Part shown: positions 15,631 through 25,117 of the stretch, piece after piece
Position numbering within the stretch: position 1 is the first letter of the stretch
Layout of the letters: every line of letters starts with the position of its first letter
Source of the DNA: Ornatilinea apprima
GTDB lineage: Bacteria > Chloroflexota > Anaerolineae > Anaerolineales > Anaerolineaceae
Length of the DNA: 57,548 bases
Assembly (NCBI RefSeq): GCF_001306115.1
Contig: NZ_LGCL01000035.1
Coordinates: 1 to 57,548 of the forward strand
Direction: 5' to 3'
Program-made: the position numbers and the translations under genes
Notes under the pieces: generated by a model
Databases searched by the model: none
What the model was told of the DNA's origin: nothing
The model's input: only the letters and a program-made list of their open reading frames with translations

Positions 15631-17031
15631 ATGAGTGAACAATATGATGTGGTCGTTTTGGGCGCCGGCCCTGGCGGATATGTCAGCGCGATTCGAGCGG
15701 CACAGCTCGGTTTGAAAACCGCGATTGTGGAAAAGAAATGGCTGGGAGGGGTGTGTTTGAATGTGGGCTGCATTCCCTCAAAGGCCCTGTTGAAGAACGC
15801 CGATCTGGCTGAGACGCTGCGCGAGCGCACCAAAGAGTTTGGGATTTCCTTTGAGAATCTGCAGCTCGATTACAGTGTGGCCGTAAAGCGCAGCCGGCAG
15901 GTCTCGGACCGGCTGACCAAAGGTGTGGGCTTCTTAATGAAGAAGAACAAAATTGACGTTTTGATGGGCGCCGGCAAGATTACCGCCCCCGGTACCATTG
16001 TGGTAACCGATGAGAAAGGCGCCGCGCAGGAAGTCAAGACGAAGAATATCATCGTGGCAACCGGCGCTCAATCCACCGTTCCGCCAGTGTGGAAGATCGA
16101 CGGCGAAAAGGTGCTGACTTATACCGAAGCGATTTTGCAGACCAAACGGCCGGCCTCGGCGGTGATCATCGGCGCGGGCGCGATTGGTGTGGAATTTTCG
16201 ACCATCTGGAATTCTTACGGCACGGATGTAACCATTGTGGAAATGCTGCCGCAAATTCTGCCGCTGGAAGACCCCGAAGCCAGCGCCGAACTGGCCAAAG
16301 CCTATAAAAAACGCGGCATTAAGCTGCTGACCAGCACCAAGGTCGAATCGATTGAGACGACCGAGACCGGCGTGAAAGTGAAAGTGAGCGGCGCGGACGG
16401 CGAGCAGGTGCTGGAGGCCGAACAGGCCATGGTGGCGATTGGCTTCCGCCCCAATTCCAAGGGCTTTGGTCTGGAAGAAGTGGGTGTCAAATTAGACCAG
16501 CGCGGTTTTGTGGAAGTGGACGATGCGATGCGTACCAACGTGCCGGGCATTTACGCGATTGGCGATGTTACCGGCAAGCTGCTGCTGGCGCACGTGGCCT
16601 CGGCGATGGGCATGGTGGCGGCAGAGTCGATTGCCGGCGCGCACACAGTGAAGCTGGATTACCGCATGATGCCGCGCGCGGTGTATTCGCACCCGCAGGT
16701 GGCTTCGTTTGGTTACACCGAGCAGCAGGCCAAGGATGCCGGCTACGAGATCAAAGTTGGGCGCTTTAACTTCATCGCCAACGGCAAGTCGCTGGGTCTG
16801 GGTGAAAGCGCCGGCTGGGCCAAGATCATCTCGGATGCCAAGTACGGCGAGATTTTAGGCGCGGTGCTGGTGGGCCCGGATGTGTCGGAGCTGCTGCCCG
16901 AGCTGGTGCTGGCGCAGCGCATGGAGCTGACCGCCGAAGAGATCGCGCGCACGGTGCACGCCCACCCAACGTTGAGCGAGGTGGTGATGGAAGCCGCGCA
17001 CGGTGTGGAAGGTTTACCGATCCACATGTAG
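15631..17031 (+). CDS. lpdA: Dihydrolipoyl dehydrogenase
   Basis: The E3 flavoprotein that reoxidises dihydrolipoamide in 2-oxoacid dehydrogenase or glycine cleavage complexes. The 466-residue protein has an N-terminal FAD site (VVVLGAGPGGYVSA), the redox disulfide Cys42/Cys47 (GGVCLNVGCIPSKALL), an NAD site (VIIGAGAIGVEF), the second FAD motif (YAIGDVTG) and the C-terminal His-Glu pair (HAHPTLSE). The start is ATG 15631 after GAGGGAG; a frame extended to 15619 is unnecessary. It is monocistronic between a good promoter and a strong terminator. E1/E2 partners are not in the window. Confidence 0.96.
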   Translation: MSEQYDVVVLGAGPGGYVSAIRAAQLGLKTAIVEKKWLGGVCLNVGCIPSKALLKNADLAETLRERTKEFGISFENLQLDYSVAVKRSRQVSDRLTKGVGFLMKKNKIDVLMGAGKITAPGTIVVTDEKGAAQEVKTKNIIVATGAQSTVPPVWKIDGEKVLTYTEAILQTKRPASAVIIGAGAIGVEFSTIWNSYGTDVTIVEMLPQILPLEDPEASAELAKAYKKRGIKLLTSTKVESIETTETGVKVKVSGADGEQVLEAEQAMVAIGFRPNSKGFGLEEVGVKLDQRGFVEVDDAMRTNVPGIYAIGDVTGKLLLAHVASAMGMVAAESIAGAHTVKLDYRMMPRAVYSHPQVASFGYTEQQAKDAGYEIKVGRFNFIANGKSLGLGESAGWAKIISDAKYGEILGAVLVGPDVSELLPELVLAQRMELTAEEIARTVHAHPTLSEVVMEAAHGVEGLPIHM

Positions 17032-17049
17032 TTTTTGGAAAGAAAGAGC

Positions 17050-17085
17050 AGCACCGGGTTTCGTTGAGAAGCCCGGTGCTTTTTT
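17050..17085 (+). terminator. Intrinsic terminator of lpdA
   Basis: AGCACCGGG (17050-17058) pairs with CCCGGTGCT (17072-17080) and runs into a T6 tract. Confidence 0.9.
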
Positions 17086-17194
17086 ATTGGACCCCCTCTT
17101 GCGTCTTCTCCATTCTCTCAAGAGCCGAAAATGGGGGCGAGACACGGCGCGCGCTGTTCTTACAAAAAATATACAGATGGCTTGAAAGCCGTTA

Positions 17195-17203
17195 TGCTAT
17201 AAT
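17195..17203 (+). promoter_or_regulatory. Extended -10 promoter of secA
   Basis: TG-C-TATAAT at 17195-17203, 24 bases before the secA start. A TTGAAA at 17182-17187 is too close to act as its -35, so the extended -10 is the main evidence. Confidence 0.6.
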
Positions 17204-17227
17204 CACCTATCGAAAGGTGAGACCGCC

Positions 17228-20200
17228 ATGTTCAAAAACATACTAAAAATCCTGGGGGGAGACCCCAATAAAAAAGAACTCGACCGGCTGGCGCTGGAAG
17301 CCGAAAAAATTGCCGCGCTGGAACCTCAATTTGAGGCGCTGAACAATGAAGCTCTGCGCGCGAAAACGGATGAATTTAAGCAGCGCCTGGCGGACGGGGA
17401 AACGCTGGACGATTTGCTGGTGGAGGCGTTCGCGCTGGTGCGCGAGGCCAGCAAGCGCACCCTCGGCCTGCGGCATTATGACATCCAAATGATCGGCGGC
17501 ATGACCCTGCACCAGGGCAAGATTGCAGAGATGCGCACCGGCGAGGGGAAAACTTTGGTGGGCACTTTGCCGGTCTATTTGAACGCGCTGACTGGCAAGG
17601 GCGTGCATGTGGTAACGGTGAACGATTACCTGGCGCGCCGCGACGCGCGCTGGATGGCGCCGATCTACAACCTGCTGGGGTTGAGCGTGGGTGTGCTGCA
17701 GATGTCGCGGCAGGCCGGCGAACCGGTGGCGTTTCTGGTGGATTTGGAGAAGGAATCGGCGCAGGAAGACCAGCACCAGTTGAAGATGGTGCCGCGCCGC
17801 GAGGCTTACCTGGCCGATATTGTTTACGGCACGAACAGCGAGTTCGGTTTCGACTATCTGCGCGACAACCTGACCATGCGCCTGGAAGAGCGCGTGCAGC
17901 GCGGGCACTTCTACGCCATTATTGACGAGGTGGATAACATCTTGATTGATGAAGCGCGCACGCCGCTGATCATCTCCGGGCCGGCGCAGGACGAAAGCGA
18001 GTGGTATGTGCGCACGGCTCAGGTGGTGCGCCAGTTAAACCCCGAAGATTATGAAGTGGATGAAAAGGACCGTACGGTAACGCTGACCGAGGTGGGCGAG
18101 GCGCATGTGGAGCAGCTGCTGGAAATGCCGCTGCGCGACCCGGAACGGCCGGAAGATATTACCCCCGAGCAGGCGCGCGTGCTGGGCTACCTGGAGCAGG
18201 GACTGCGGGCACAGTTCCTTTACCGGCGCAACAAAGACTATCTGGTGCAGGGCGGCAAGGTGATCATCATTGACGAGTTCACCGGCCGGTTAATGCCCGG
18301 GCGGCGCTGGTCGGAGGGTTTGCACCAGGCGGTGGAAGCCAAAGAAGGCGTGAAGGTGGAGCCGGAGAATGTTACTTACGCCACCATTACCATTCAAAAT
18401 TACTTCCGCATGTACGAAAAGCTGGCCGGTATGACCGGCACAGCTGAGACCGAGGCGGAAGAGCTGTATAAGATTTACAAAATTGACGTGCTGCCGATCC
18501 CATCGAACCTGGAGTTTGTGGCCGCGCAGCCCGATACTGACCTGGTGGCGCAGGAAGCCAAAGACGCGGAAGGCTACAAGTACGTTTATTACACCGATAA
18601 GAAAGACGCGCAAAAACGCCCGCTGTTCTGGAAGCGCAAAGACTACCCCGATCAGGTGTATCGCAGCGAAGAGGCCAAGCTGCGCGCGATTACCCTGGAA
18701 GTGTTTGCCAATTACGTCAAAGGCCGCCCACAACTGGTGGGTACCACCTCGGTGGAGCATTCGGAACGGCTCTCGGAACGGTTCTCGGCTGAACCGGTGC
18801 GGCGGCTGATCCAGGCGTTGCTGATTCGCCTGGCATACCTGAAAAAGCATAATTTGGAATTCCTGGAGAAGCAGTCTCCAGAGCTGGAGCCGCTCAACAA
18901 GCCCATCCCTGAGATGAACACGGCGGAACTGCGCCAATTGGCGCGCAACCTGGGAATTCCCTTTAACCCGGAAGACGCGGAAAACCTGGCGGTGATCAGC
19001 GCGCATTTTGGATTTGACGAAGGCGACACGCCGCGGATTTTGCAGACGCTGCAGGGCGGCATTGTGCACGAGGTGTTGAACGCCCGCAAGCACGACACCG
19101 AATCGTTGATTATTGCCAAGGCAGGCGCGTTTGGCGCGGTTACCATCGCCACCAATATGGCTGGCCGCGGTGTGGACATTAAGCTGGGCGGAGAGCTGCA
19201 TGAAGATACCCTGCGCGATGTGAACCGCGTGCTGGCGCGCGTGGTGGATGATCCTTATAACCTGACCAATGAAGCGCGCCTGCAGGCCTTGCAAAAAATG
19301 GATTCGGCTGAATTTGGCATTTATGAAGAAGCGGTTGCCCAGTTCCTTGAATACATGCAGAACATGCGCCGCGTGCGCGAGCTGGGCGGCCTGCATGTGA
19401 TCGGCTCGGAACGGCATGAAGCCCGCCGCATTGATAACCAGCTGCGCGGCCGCGCCGCGCGCCAGGGCGACCCCGGTTCTTCGCGCTTTTACCTCTCGCT
19501 GGAAGATGATCTGATGCGCCTGTTTGGCGGCCAGCAGGTGGAAATGCTGTGGAAGCGCATTCTGTTCGATGAAAGCCAGCCGATGGAAATGGGGCTGCTG
19601 GGGCGGCTGGTGGAACAGTCGCAAGAGCGGGTGGAAGGCGCGAACTTTGATATCCGCAAGCGATTGCTGGAATATGATGATGTGCTCAACACGCAGCGCG
19701 CGCGCATCTATGCCCAGCGCGACCGGGTGTTCACCAAAGACGACCTGAGCGAAGATGTGCTGGATATGCTGCGCCTGGAACTGCAGAAGCGCGTTCCGCT
19801 GGCGCTGGACGATGAAGAAGGCCCGTGGAAGCTGCTGGCCTATCTGGATGAAGTGCAGCCTACCATCAGCTACCAGCGGGTGTTTTACCCGTCTTATTCA
19901 CTGAAGCTGCTGTTCAATGAGTTCCGCGGATCGCTGCGCGGGGCGAGCAGCGCGGCAGCGTTGAAATCGGCGGTGTTGGATCTGGCCGGACGCGCGCTGC
20001 AAGCCGAGCACCAGCACGTCATCAACAGCACGCGCGTGCTGATTGACCGTGTGGAAGACAATATTCAGGCGCAGCTCGACGAGCGCCAGGACCTGCTGGA
20101 TACCTTCCTGCAGGGTATGGACGAAGAAACGCAAGAAGAGCGCCGCGCGCAGGATGTGCAGCAAGAGCTGGTCAATCTGGTGAAGGTGCCGGTGCGGCTC

Positions 20201-21298
20201 TCGAACCAGGAGGCGCGCGCGCTGCTGGAAGGCGACGCGGGGGCGGCTCAGGCGGTGCGCGAGCAGATTCTGCGCTTTGTAACCGCGTTGCACACCAATC
20301 GGCTGGTGGGCGCGGTAGAGCGCCGCTTGGAAGAGAGCCTGGAACTGCGCCCGGCTGAACTGCAGGGCCTAGAATGGAATGGAATTGCCAATAAAGTGCT
20401 CGACCGGGTCGATGAAGTGTTTCAGCGGCGCATGGAGCGTCTGCTGGGGGAAGACGGCCAGATTGCGCGCGATATTGAGCCGGCGCTGAAGGCCTACGAC
20501 GGTCAAGAGGTGGATGACCGTCAGATCATCCAACTGCTGAACCTGATGTCGGAGGGCACGCGCCTCACTTTTGACCAGCGCACGCACCGCAAGGCGCAGC
20601 AGCGTTACACGCGCGTGCGTTCGGTGTTCCTGGCGGCGCGCCTGCTGGAAAACGCCGAGCCGCAGGAAGAAAATGAAAAAGTGCTGTGCCATCTGCAAGA
20701 GGCTTTGGAAGTGTTGGAAGAGGCGCGCGGCCTGATTGTGTGGAATCGCCTGTTGCAGACCAGCTCTACCCTCAGCCAGTTGGATGAGCGCAGCCGCCAG
20801 GTATTAAGCGACGCGCTTGGCGCGGAACGGTTTGAAGAGCTGTCCAGCCTGCCATTGAATGAGATTGGTGAAGAAGAGCAGGAGACCATTCAGGCAACAT
20901 TGGGACGGCGCGTGCAGAACGAATCGTACCGCGAGCTGCTGCTGCATGCCATTTCGGAGCAGTGGGTGGAATACCTGACGCGCGTGGAAGCGCTGCGCGT
21001 TTCGGTGGGCCTGGAGGCCTACGCCCAGCGCGATCCGCTGGTGCAGTATAAGGGCCGCGCCTCAGAAATGTTCCAGACCTTGCTGGAAGATGTGCGCCAC
21101 GCGGTGATCAACCGGGTGTTTACTTTCAGTCCGCGCCAGGCGGTCAGCGTTTCGCTGACGCGCGAACAGATGGAAGCGGTGCAGGCAGCCCAGGCCGCCG
21201 CCGAGCAGCCGTCTACCCCGTCCACGGCGGGAGCGCCGCCCGCCAGCCAGGAAGAGGCGGGCAAAGCGGCGGGTAAAAAGAAGCGCAGGCGGCATTAG
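17228..21298 (+). CDS. secA: Preprotein translocase ATPase SecA, unusually long
   Basis: SecA drives secretory preproteins through SecYEG. All core motifs are present: Walker A MRTGEGKTL (about residue 102), DEVD (about 232), GTNSEFGFDYLRDN, DEFTGRLMPGRRWSEG, GMTGTAETE (about 401), GTTSVEHSERL (about 504), TNMAGRGVDI (about 641), GSERHEARRIDNQLRGRAARQGDPGSS split around 725-750, and LEYDDVLNTQR (about 812). At 1356 residues it is about 450 longer than E. coli SecA. Extra sequence lies between GTTSVE and LNARKHD (roughly 100 residues), between GVDIKLGG and GLHVIGSE (roughly 60), and in a long helical C-terminal half (about 820-1300). The C-terminus is basic (KKKRRRH), and the usual zinc-binding cysteines are absent. 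Confidence 0.97.
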   Translation: MFKNILKILGGDPNKKELDRLALEAEKIAALEPQFEALNNEALRAKTDEFKQRLADGETLDDLLVEAFALVREASKRTLGLRHYDIQMIGGMTLHQGKIAEMRTGEGKTLVGTLPVYLNALTGKGVHVVTVNDYLARRDARWMAPIYNLLGLSVGVLQMSRQAGEPVAFLVDLEKESAQEDQHQLKMVPRREAYLADIVYGTNSEFGFDYLRDNLTMRLEERVQRGHFYAIIDEVDNILIDEARTPLIISGPAQDESEWYVRTAQVVRQLNPEDYEVDEKDRTVTLTEVGEAHVEQLLEMPLRDPERPEDITPEQARVLGYLEQGLRAQFLYRRNKDYLVQGGKVIIIDEFTGRLMPGRRWSEGLHQAVEAKEGVKVEPENVTYATITIQNYFRMYEKLAGMTGTAETEAEELYKIYKIDVLPIPSNLEFVAAQPDTDLVAQEAKDAEGYKYVYYTDKKDAQKRPLFWKRKDYPDQVYRSEEAKLRAITLEVFANYVKGRPQLVGTTSVEHSERLSERFSAEPVRRLIQALLIRLAYLKKHNLEFLEKQSPELEPLNKPIPEMNTAELRQLARNLGIPFNPEDAENLAVISAHFGFDEGDTPRILQTLQGGIVHEVLNARKHDTESLIIAKAGAFGAVTIATNMAGRGVDIKLGGELHEDTLRDVNRVLARVVDDPYNLTNEARLQALQKMDSAEFGIYEEAVAQFLEYMQNMRRVRELGGLHVIGSERHEARRIDNQLRGRAARQGDPGSSRFYLSLEDDLMRLFGGQQVEMLWKRILFDESQPMEMGLLGRLVEQSQERVEGANFDIRKRLLEYDDVLNTQRARIYAQRDRVFTKDDLSEDVLDMLRLELQKRVPLALDDEEGPWKLLAYLDEVQPTISYQRVFYPSYSLKLLFNEFRGSLRGASSAAALKSAVLDLAGRALQAEHQHVINSTRVLIDRVEDNIQAQLDERQDLLDTFLQGMDEETQEERRAQDVQQELVNLVKVPVRLSNQEARALLEGDAGAAQAVREQILRFVTALHTNRLVGAVERRLEESLELRPAELQGLEWNGIANKVLDRVDEVFQRRMERLLGEDGQIARDIEPALKAYDGQEVDDRQIIQLLNLMSEGTRLTFDQRTHRKAQQRYTRVRSVFLAARLLENAEPQEENEKVLCHLQEALEVLEEARGLIVWNRLLQTSSTLSQLDERSRQVLSDALGAERFEELSSLPLNEIGEEEQETIQATLGRRVQNESYRELLLHAISEQWVEYLTRVEALRVSVGLEAYAQRDPLVQYKGRASEMFQTLLEDVRHAVINRVFTFSPRQAVSVSLTREQMEAVQAAQAAAEQPSTPSTAGAPPASQEEAGKAAGKKKRRRH

Positions 21299-21399
21299 AA
21301 AACTGGAATGAATTCATCTTATTTTAAGAAAAAGTTCGCCAAACTGATGAAAATCGGATATAATTATGCATTGTCAAGGGGCGACTAAAGTGGGCAGGG

Positions 21400-21428
21400 T
21401 TGCAATAATCCTGATTCCCCTTTATAAT
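21400..21428 (+). promoter_or_regulatory. Near-consensus promoter of the S1 gene
   Basis: TTGCAA (21400-21405), 17-base spacer, TATAAT (21423-21428). A second, weaker set (TTCGCC at 21335, TATAAT at 21359) lies upstream, so the gene may have tandem promoters. Confidence 0.75.
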
Positions 21429-21463
21429 CAACCCTAATCTAAATTCCGGAGTACAGTTAACTT

Positions 21464-22687
21464 ATGGAACAGAATGGCGCCCAAGGGGCAATGCCCGAAA
21501 ATGAGAACAACATGGCAGACTTGCTGGAGCAAGAAGGCCTGGATATCGATTTCCCCAAAGCCGGGGATATCCGCGATGGCGTAATTGCCAGTATCAGCCA
21601 AGGCCAAATTTTGGTCAGTGTCGGTACAAAATCTGAGGGTGTCATCAGTGGCCGTGAGTTTGACCAAATTCCTGAAGAAGACCTGAAAGAAATGAAGGTT
21701 GGCCAGGAAATCAAGGTCTATGTGATCACCCCCGAAGATTCGCAGGGCACGCTGGTGCTGTCTTTCAACCGCGCGCAAGAAGCGGTGAGCTGGGACAAAG
21801 CCGAAGCTCTGATGGAAAGCAAAGCTTCCTTCAGCAGCAAGATCATTGGCTACAACAAAGGCGGCCTGATTGTGCCGATGGGCGGTCTGCGCGGTTTTGT
21901 GCCGGCGTCGCAGGTGAGCCTGTCGCGCCGCGCTGAAGTCAGCGGTGACACTCCCGAAGACCGCTTTGGAGCGATGGTGGGCTCTAAGATTGACGTGTGT
22001 GTGATCGAAGTCGACCGCGAACGCCGCCGCCTGATCCTCTCTGAGCGCGCTGCCAGCACTGAGACTCGCGAGAGCCTCAAAGAGCGCGTGATTGATGAGC
22101 TGCAAGAAGGCGAAATTCGGGTTGGCCGCGTAACCAGCCTGGCAGATTTTGGCGCGTTTGTCAACATCAGCGGCGCGGACGGCCTGGTGCACCTCTCAGA
22201 AATCTCCTGGGACCGCATCAACCATCCCAGCGAGGTGTTGGAAGTGGGACAGGAAGTCAAAGTCAAGGTCATCAGCATCGACCGCGACAAGAAGCGTATT
22301 GGCCTCTCCATTCGCCAACTGCAGGACGACCCGTGGGCTGCCAAAGCCAACGAGTTCCAGGTTGGCCAACTGGTAGAAGGCACCATCACCCGCCTGACCA
22401 AATTCGGCGCGTTTGCCCGCCTGCAGGACGATGTGGAAGGTTTGATCCACATTTCTGAGATCAGCGAAAAACGCATCGAGCACCCCAAAGAGGTCTTGAA
22501 GGAAGGCGATGTGGTTACCCTGCGCATCATCCGCCTCGACCCTGAGAATCACCGCATTGGCTTGAGCCTGCGCCGGGTGGATTCGATGGCTTTTGCCGAG
22601 ATGGACTGGCAAACTCTGCTGGATGAAGAGCTGATGAATGCTCCGGAAGCAGAAGAACCAGAAGAAGGCGAAGCGAGCGAAGAGTAA
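21464..22687 (+). CDS. rpsA: Ribosomal protein S1-like, four S1 RNA-binding domains
   Basis: A 407-residue protein with four S1/OB-fold domains at about residues 33-105, 118-190, 212-284 and 297-370. The third and fourth carry the most typical sequence (VTSLADFGAFVNISGADGL and ITRLTKFGAFARLQDDVEGL, each followed by HxSEIS). S1 helps recruit mRNA to the 30S subunit. Four domains is the form seen in Gram-positive and related bacteria, against six in E. coli. The N-terminal 30 residues and C-terminal tail are acidic. Expression should be high, given the near-consensus promoter and the terminator at 22737. Confidence 0.93.
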   Translation: MEQNGAQGAMPENENNMADLLEQEGLDIDFPKAGDIRDGVIASISQGQILVSVGTKSEGVISGREFDQIPEEDLKEMKVGQEIKVYVITPEDSQGTLVLSFNRAQEAVSWDKAEALMESKASFSSKIIGYNKGGLIVPMGGLRGFVPASQVSLSRRAEVSGDTPEDRFGAMVGSKIDVCVIEVDRERRRLILSERAASTETRESLKERVIDELQEGEIRVGRVTSLADFGAFVNISGADGLVHLSEISWDRINHPSEVLEVGQEVKVKVISIDRDKKRIGLSIRQLQDDPWAAKANEFQVGQLVEGTITRLTKFGAFARLQDDVEGLIHISEISEKRIEHPKEVLKEGDVVTLRIIRLDPENHRIGLSLRRVDSMAFAEMDWQTLLDEELMNAPEAEEPEEGEASEE

Positions 22688-22736
22688 TCAGCGCCTGCCA
22701 GATCAACTGGCAGCGGAATACGAATTCAATCAAGAG

Positions 22737-22765
22737 GAGCGTACCGTTGGGTGCGCTCTTTTTTT
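22737..22765 (+). terminator. Intrinsic terminator after the S1 gene
   Basis: GAGCGTACC (22737-22745) pairs with GGTGCGCTC (22750-22758, one G-U), followed by T7. It ends only 14 bases before the dipeptidase start codon, leaving no room for a promoter in between. Confidence 0.85.
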
Positions 22766-22779
22766 CAACAAAAAAGATC

Positions 22780-23889
22780 ATGCACTCATTCATTATTGAC
22801 GCTCATGAAGACCTGGCATACAGCGCGCTGACGTTTGGCCGCGACTACCGCCGCGCAGCAGCAGAGACACGCCAGCGCGAAGCTGGCACACAAGCCCCGG
22901 TTTTGAACGGCGAGGCGCTGCTGGGCTGGCCGGATTACCAGCGCGGGCAGGTGGCGCTGGTGGTTGGGTCGATTTTCACCATTCCCGCGCGGTATGCCAC
23001 CGGTGATTTTGAAACCCAGGTGTTTGCAGACCCGCGCCAGGCGCGGGTGCTGATGCGTGCTCAGGTGGATTTTTACCAGCGTCTGTGCGCCGAGAACCCG
23101 CACCAGTTTCGGCTGGTTACCAACCAACCGGATCTGCTGGATTGTCTGGCTCCCTGGCGCAAGCTGTGCCCGGCAGCCGGGTACGCGGAAGAGACTCGCC
23201 CCGTGGGGGTGCTGATGGCGCTGGAGGGAGCGGAAGGACTGGACAGCCCGGAAGCGATGGAAGAATGGTGGCAGGCGGGGGTGCGCATGGCCGGCCCGGT
23301 TTGGGCGGGCACGCGCTTTTGCGGGGGCACGTTTGAGGGCAGCGGGTTTACCCGCGAAGGGCTGCGTCTGCTGGAAGTGATGGCCGGGCTGGGCATGGGC
23401 CTGGACCTGGCGCACATGCGCACGCGCCCCATGCTGGAAGCCCTGGATCGCTATGAAGGTCCGCTGGCGGTGAGCCACGCCAATGTGCGCGCGCTTGTGC
23501 GCGAAGACCCCAATGAGCGCCAGTTGAGCGAAGAAACCATCCGTGGTGTTGTGGAGCGGGATGGGGTGATTGGGGTGTTGGGGTATAACCTGTTTCTCAA
23601 ACCCGGCTGGCGGCGCGGCGATCCGAAGCAGCAGGTGGGCCTGGAGTGGATGGCGGCGCATATCGACGCGGTCTGCCAGGTGGCGGGAGATGCGCGGCAT
23701 GTGGGCCTGGGCAGCGATTTCGACGGAGGATTTGGCCGCCAGGAAGCCCCCGATGGGGTGGAATCGATCGCGGATTTGCAAAAATTGGCTGCGCTGCTGG
23801 CCGAACGCGGGTACAATGAAGATGAGATCGGCGCTGTGCTGGGGGGAAACTGGGCGCGCTTTGTAGAAAGGATTTTACCTTCAGAATGA
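22780..23889 (+). CDS. Membrane dipeptidase family (peptidase M19)
   Basis: A 369-residue zinc dipeptidase related to renal dipeptidase. The metal ligands are recognisable in IIDAHEDLAY (His-x-Asp), ALEGAEGL (Glu), LDLAHM (His), VSHANVRAL (His) and GLGSDFDGGF (Asp). It should hydrolyse dipeptides, possibly including D-amino-acid ones. No signal peptide is seen, so it is probably cytoplasmic. The start ATG 22780 has no clear Shine-Dalgarno site and lies just behind the S1 terminator, so its expression may depend on read-through. The stop overlaps the next start (ATGA). Confidence 0.88.
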   Translation: MHSFIIDAHEDLAYSALTFGRDYRRAAAETRQREAGTQAPVLNGEALLGWPDYQRGQVALVVGSIFTIPARYATGDFETQVFADPRQARVLMRAQVDFYQRLCAENPHQFRLVTNQPDLLDCLAPWRKLCPAAGYAEETRPVGVLMALEGAEGLDSPEAMEEWWQAGVRMAGPVWAGTRFCGGTFEGSGFTREGLRLLEVMAGLGMGLDLAHMRTRPMLEALDRYEGPLAVSHANVRALVREDPNERQLSEETIRGVVERDGVIGVLGYNLFLKPGWRRGDPKQQVGLEWMAAHIDAVCQVAGDARHVGLGSDFDGGFGRQEAPDGVESIADLQKLAALLAERGYNEDEIGAVLGGNWARFVERILPSE

Positions 23890-24377
23890 GTACGGCAGAT
23901 TTGCTTAACCGGGACAATGGCGAAGAGACCGAGCCTATCAGCGGGGTTACCTATTCCCGCTCGCGCGTGCGCCTGGGCCTTTCCACTACGCTGGCGGGCT
24001 TGCTGATTTTTCTGCTGGGCGCGCGACCGGGCATTTTTGGCCTGGATCGCAGCCCGGTGATTGGGTTTGTGCAGATCGCGGTGTTTTTGGTGGGGATGGC
24101 GATTATCTGCGTGGGGGGGTATATGAGCCTGATGGCGCTGTGGAAGGGCCGCACGCCGTCCATCGCGGCGGATATCGGTCTGCGCCTGGTGAGCACCGGG
24201 TACGTGGTGGCGGTGTTTGCCGGCATGGCGGATGTGTTTGGGTTTGGCAGCCACCCGCTGCCGGAAGTGCCCTATTTTGGTCCGCTGCAGGCGCGTGGGG
24301 TGGTGATCGGCGAGATTATTATTGGCATTGGGTTTTTGCTGCTGCTGCCGCCTGGCCCCAAAGTGAAAGAGGGATAG
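23886..24377 (+). CDS. Small membrane protein of unknown function
   Basis: A 163-residue protein with an N-terminal soluble stretch of about 30 residues and four hydrophobic segments (about 32-50, 60-85, 100-120 and 135-155). No enzymatic motif is seen. It overlaps the dipeptidase gene by four bases (ATGA), so the two are translationally coupled and probably co-expressed. I do not recognise the family. Confidence 0.7.
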   Translation: MSTADLLNRDNGEETEPISGVTYSRSRVRLGLSTTLAGLLIFLLGARPGIFGLDRSPVIGFVQIAVFLVGMAIICVGGYMSLMALWKGRTPSIAADIGLRLVSTGYVVAVFAGMADVFGFGSHPLPEVPYFGPLQARGVVIGEIIIGIGFLLLLPPGPKVKEG

Positions 24378-24481
24378 GAAGGACAGGGCCGGACGTCTTG
24401 GCCTGGACAGTCTTGTAGGTTGGCTTGAGCGTTACCCGGTGTGGGGATGGAAAGCCGCCTACCGTAATCATCGTGATTGGG

Positions 24482-25042
24482 ATGGGGGAAAGCGTTTTGA
24501 GTCTCGATCTAAGAAAACACCGCCGCCATTCTATTCGATACCCGGGATATGATTATTCGCTCGCGGGTGGTTATTTTGTTACCATTGTTACATATCAACG
24601 GCGAAATCTATTTGGTCAGATAGACCGCGACCACATGGTGTTATCGCGTTTGGGCATGCTGGCAAAAAATGAATGGCTGCGGTCAGCAGAGATCAGAAAA
24701 GAGATTCGATTGTTTGAAGATGAAATGGTTATTATGCCAAACCATCTTCATGGCATTGTTTGGATTGAGCAAGTTAATGATTGTCCGATGCCTTTGAGCG
24801 GTGATGTTCATCCGTATCCAAATGGATTTTTGCAGAAACGAGGGTTGTTAGGATCTTTCATCGCGGGATTCAAAACCGGTGTTTCTATGGTTGCCAGAAG
24901 AGAGAGTGATGTTCTGAAAGTCTGGCAGCGAAATTATTACGGTCATATTATCCGCAATGATACGGAGTATGATCGCATTATGGCATATATTCAAGATAAT
25001 CCCAGACGATGGCAGGAAGACGAATTATTTGGCATGGGATGA
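24482..25042 (+). CDS. REP-associated tyrosine transposase (RAYT, Y1/HUH)
   Basis: A 186-residue Y1 transposase-like protein of the RAYT family. Hallmarks are RRHSIRYPGYDYSLAGGYFVTI near the N-terminus, the HUH motif in MPNHLHGIVW (H-x-H) and VWQRNYYGHIIRN, with a candidate catalytic Tyr in AYIQDNPRRW. RAYTs cut single-stranded palindromic REP sequences; palindromes of that kind lie right downstream (25120-25290) and elsewhere in the window. The start is taken at ATG 24482; the frame extends to 24425 without support. Base composition is visibly poorer in GC than the neighbours, a sign of transfer. Apparently intact. Confidence 0.88.
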   Translation: MGESVLSLDLRKHRRHSIRYPGYDYSLAGGYFVTIVTYQRRNLFGQIDRDHMVLSRLGMLAKNEWLRSAEIRKEIRLFEDEMVIMPNHLHGIVWIEQVNDCPMPLSGDVHPYPNGFLQKRGLLGSFIAGFKTGVSMVARRESDVLKVWQRNYYGHIIRNDTEYDRIMAYIQDNPRRWQEDELFGMG

Positions 25043-25117
25043 TGAGACAAAATTGGTTGTGGAAATCATGCAACGATAGCAGTCCCATGGGGTGAATTAA
25101 AACCGTTTGGAGTGCTT

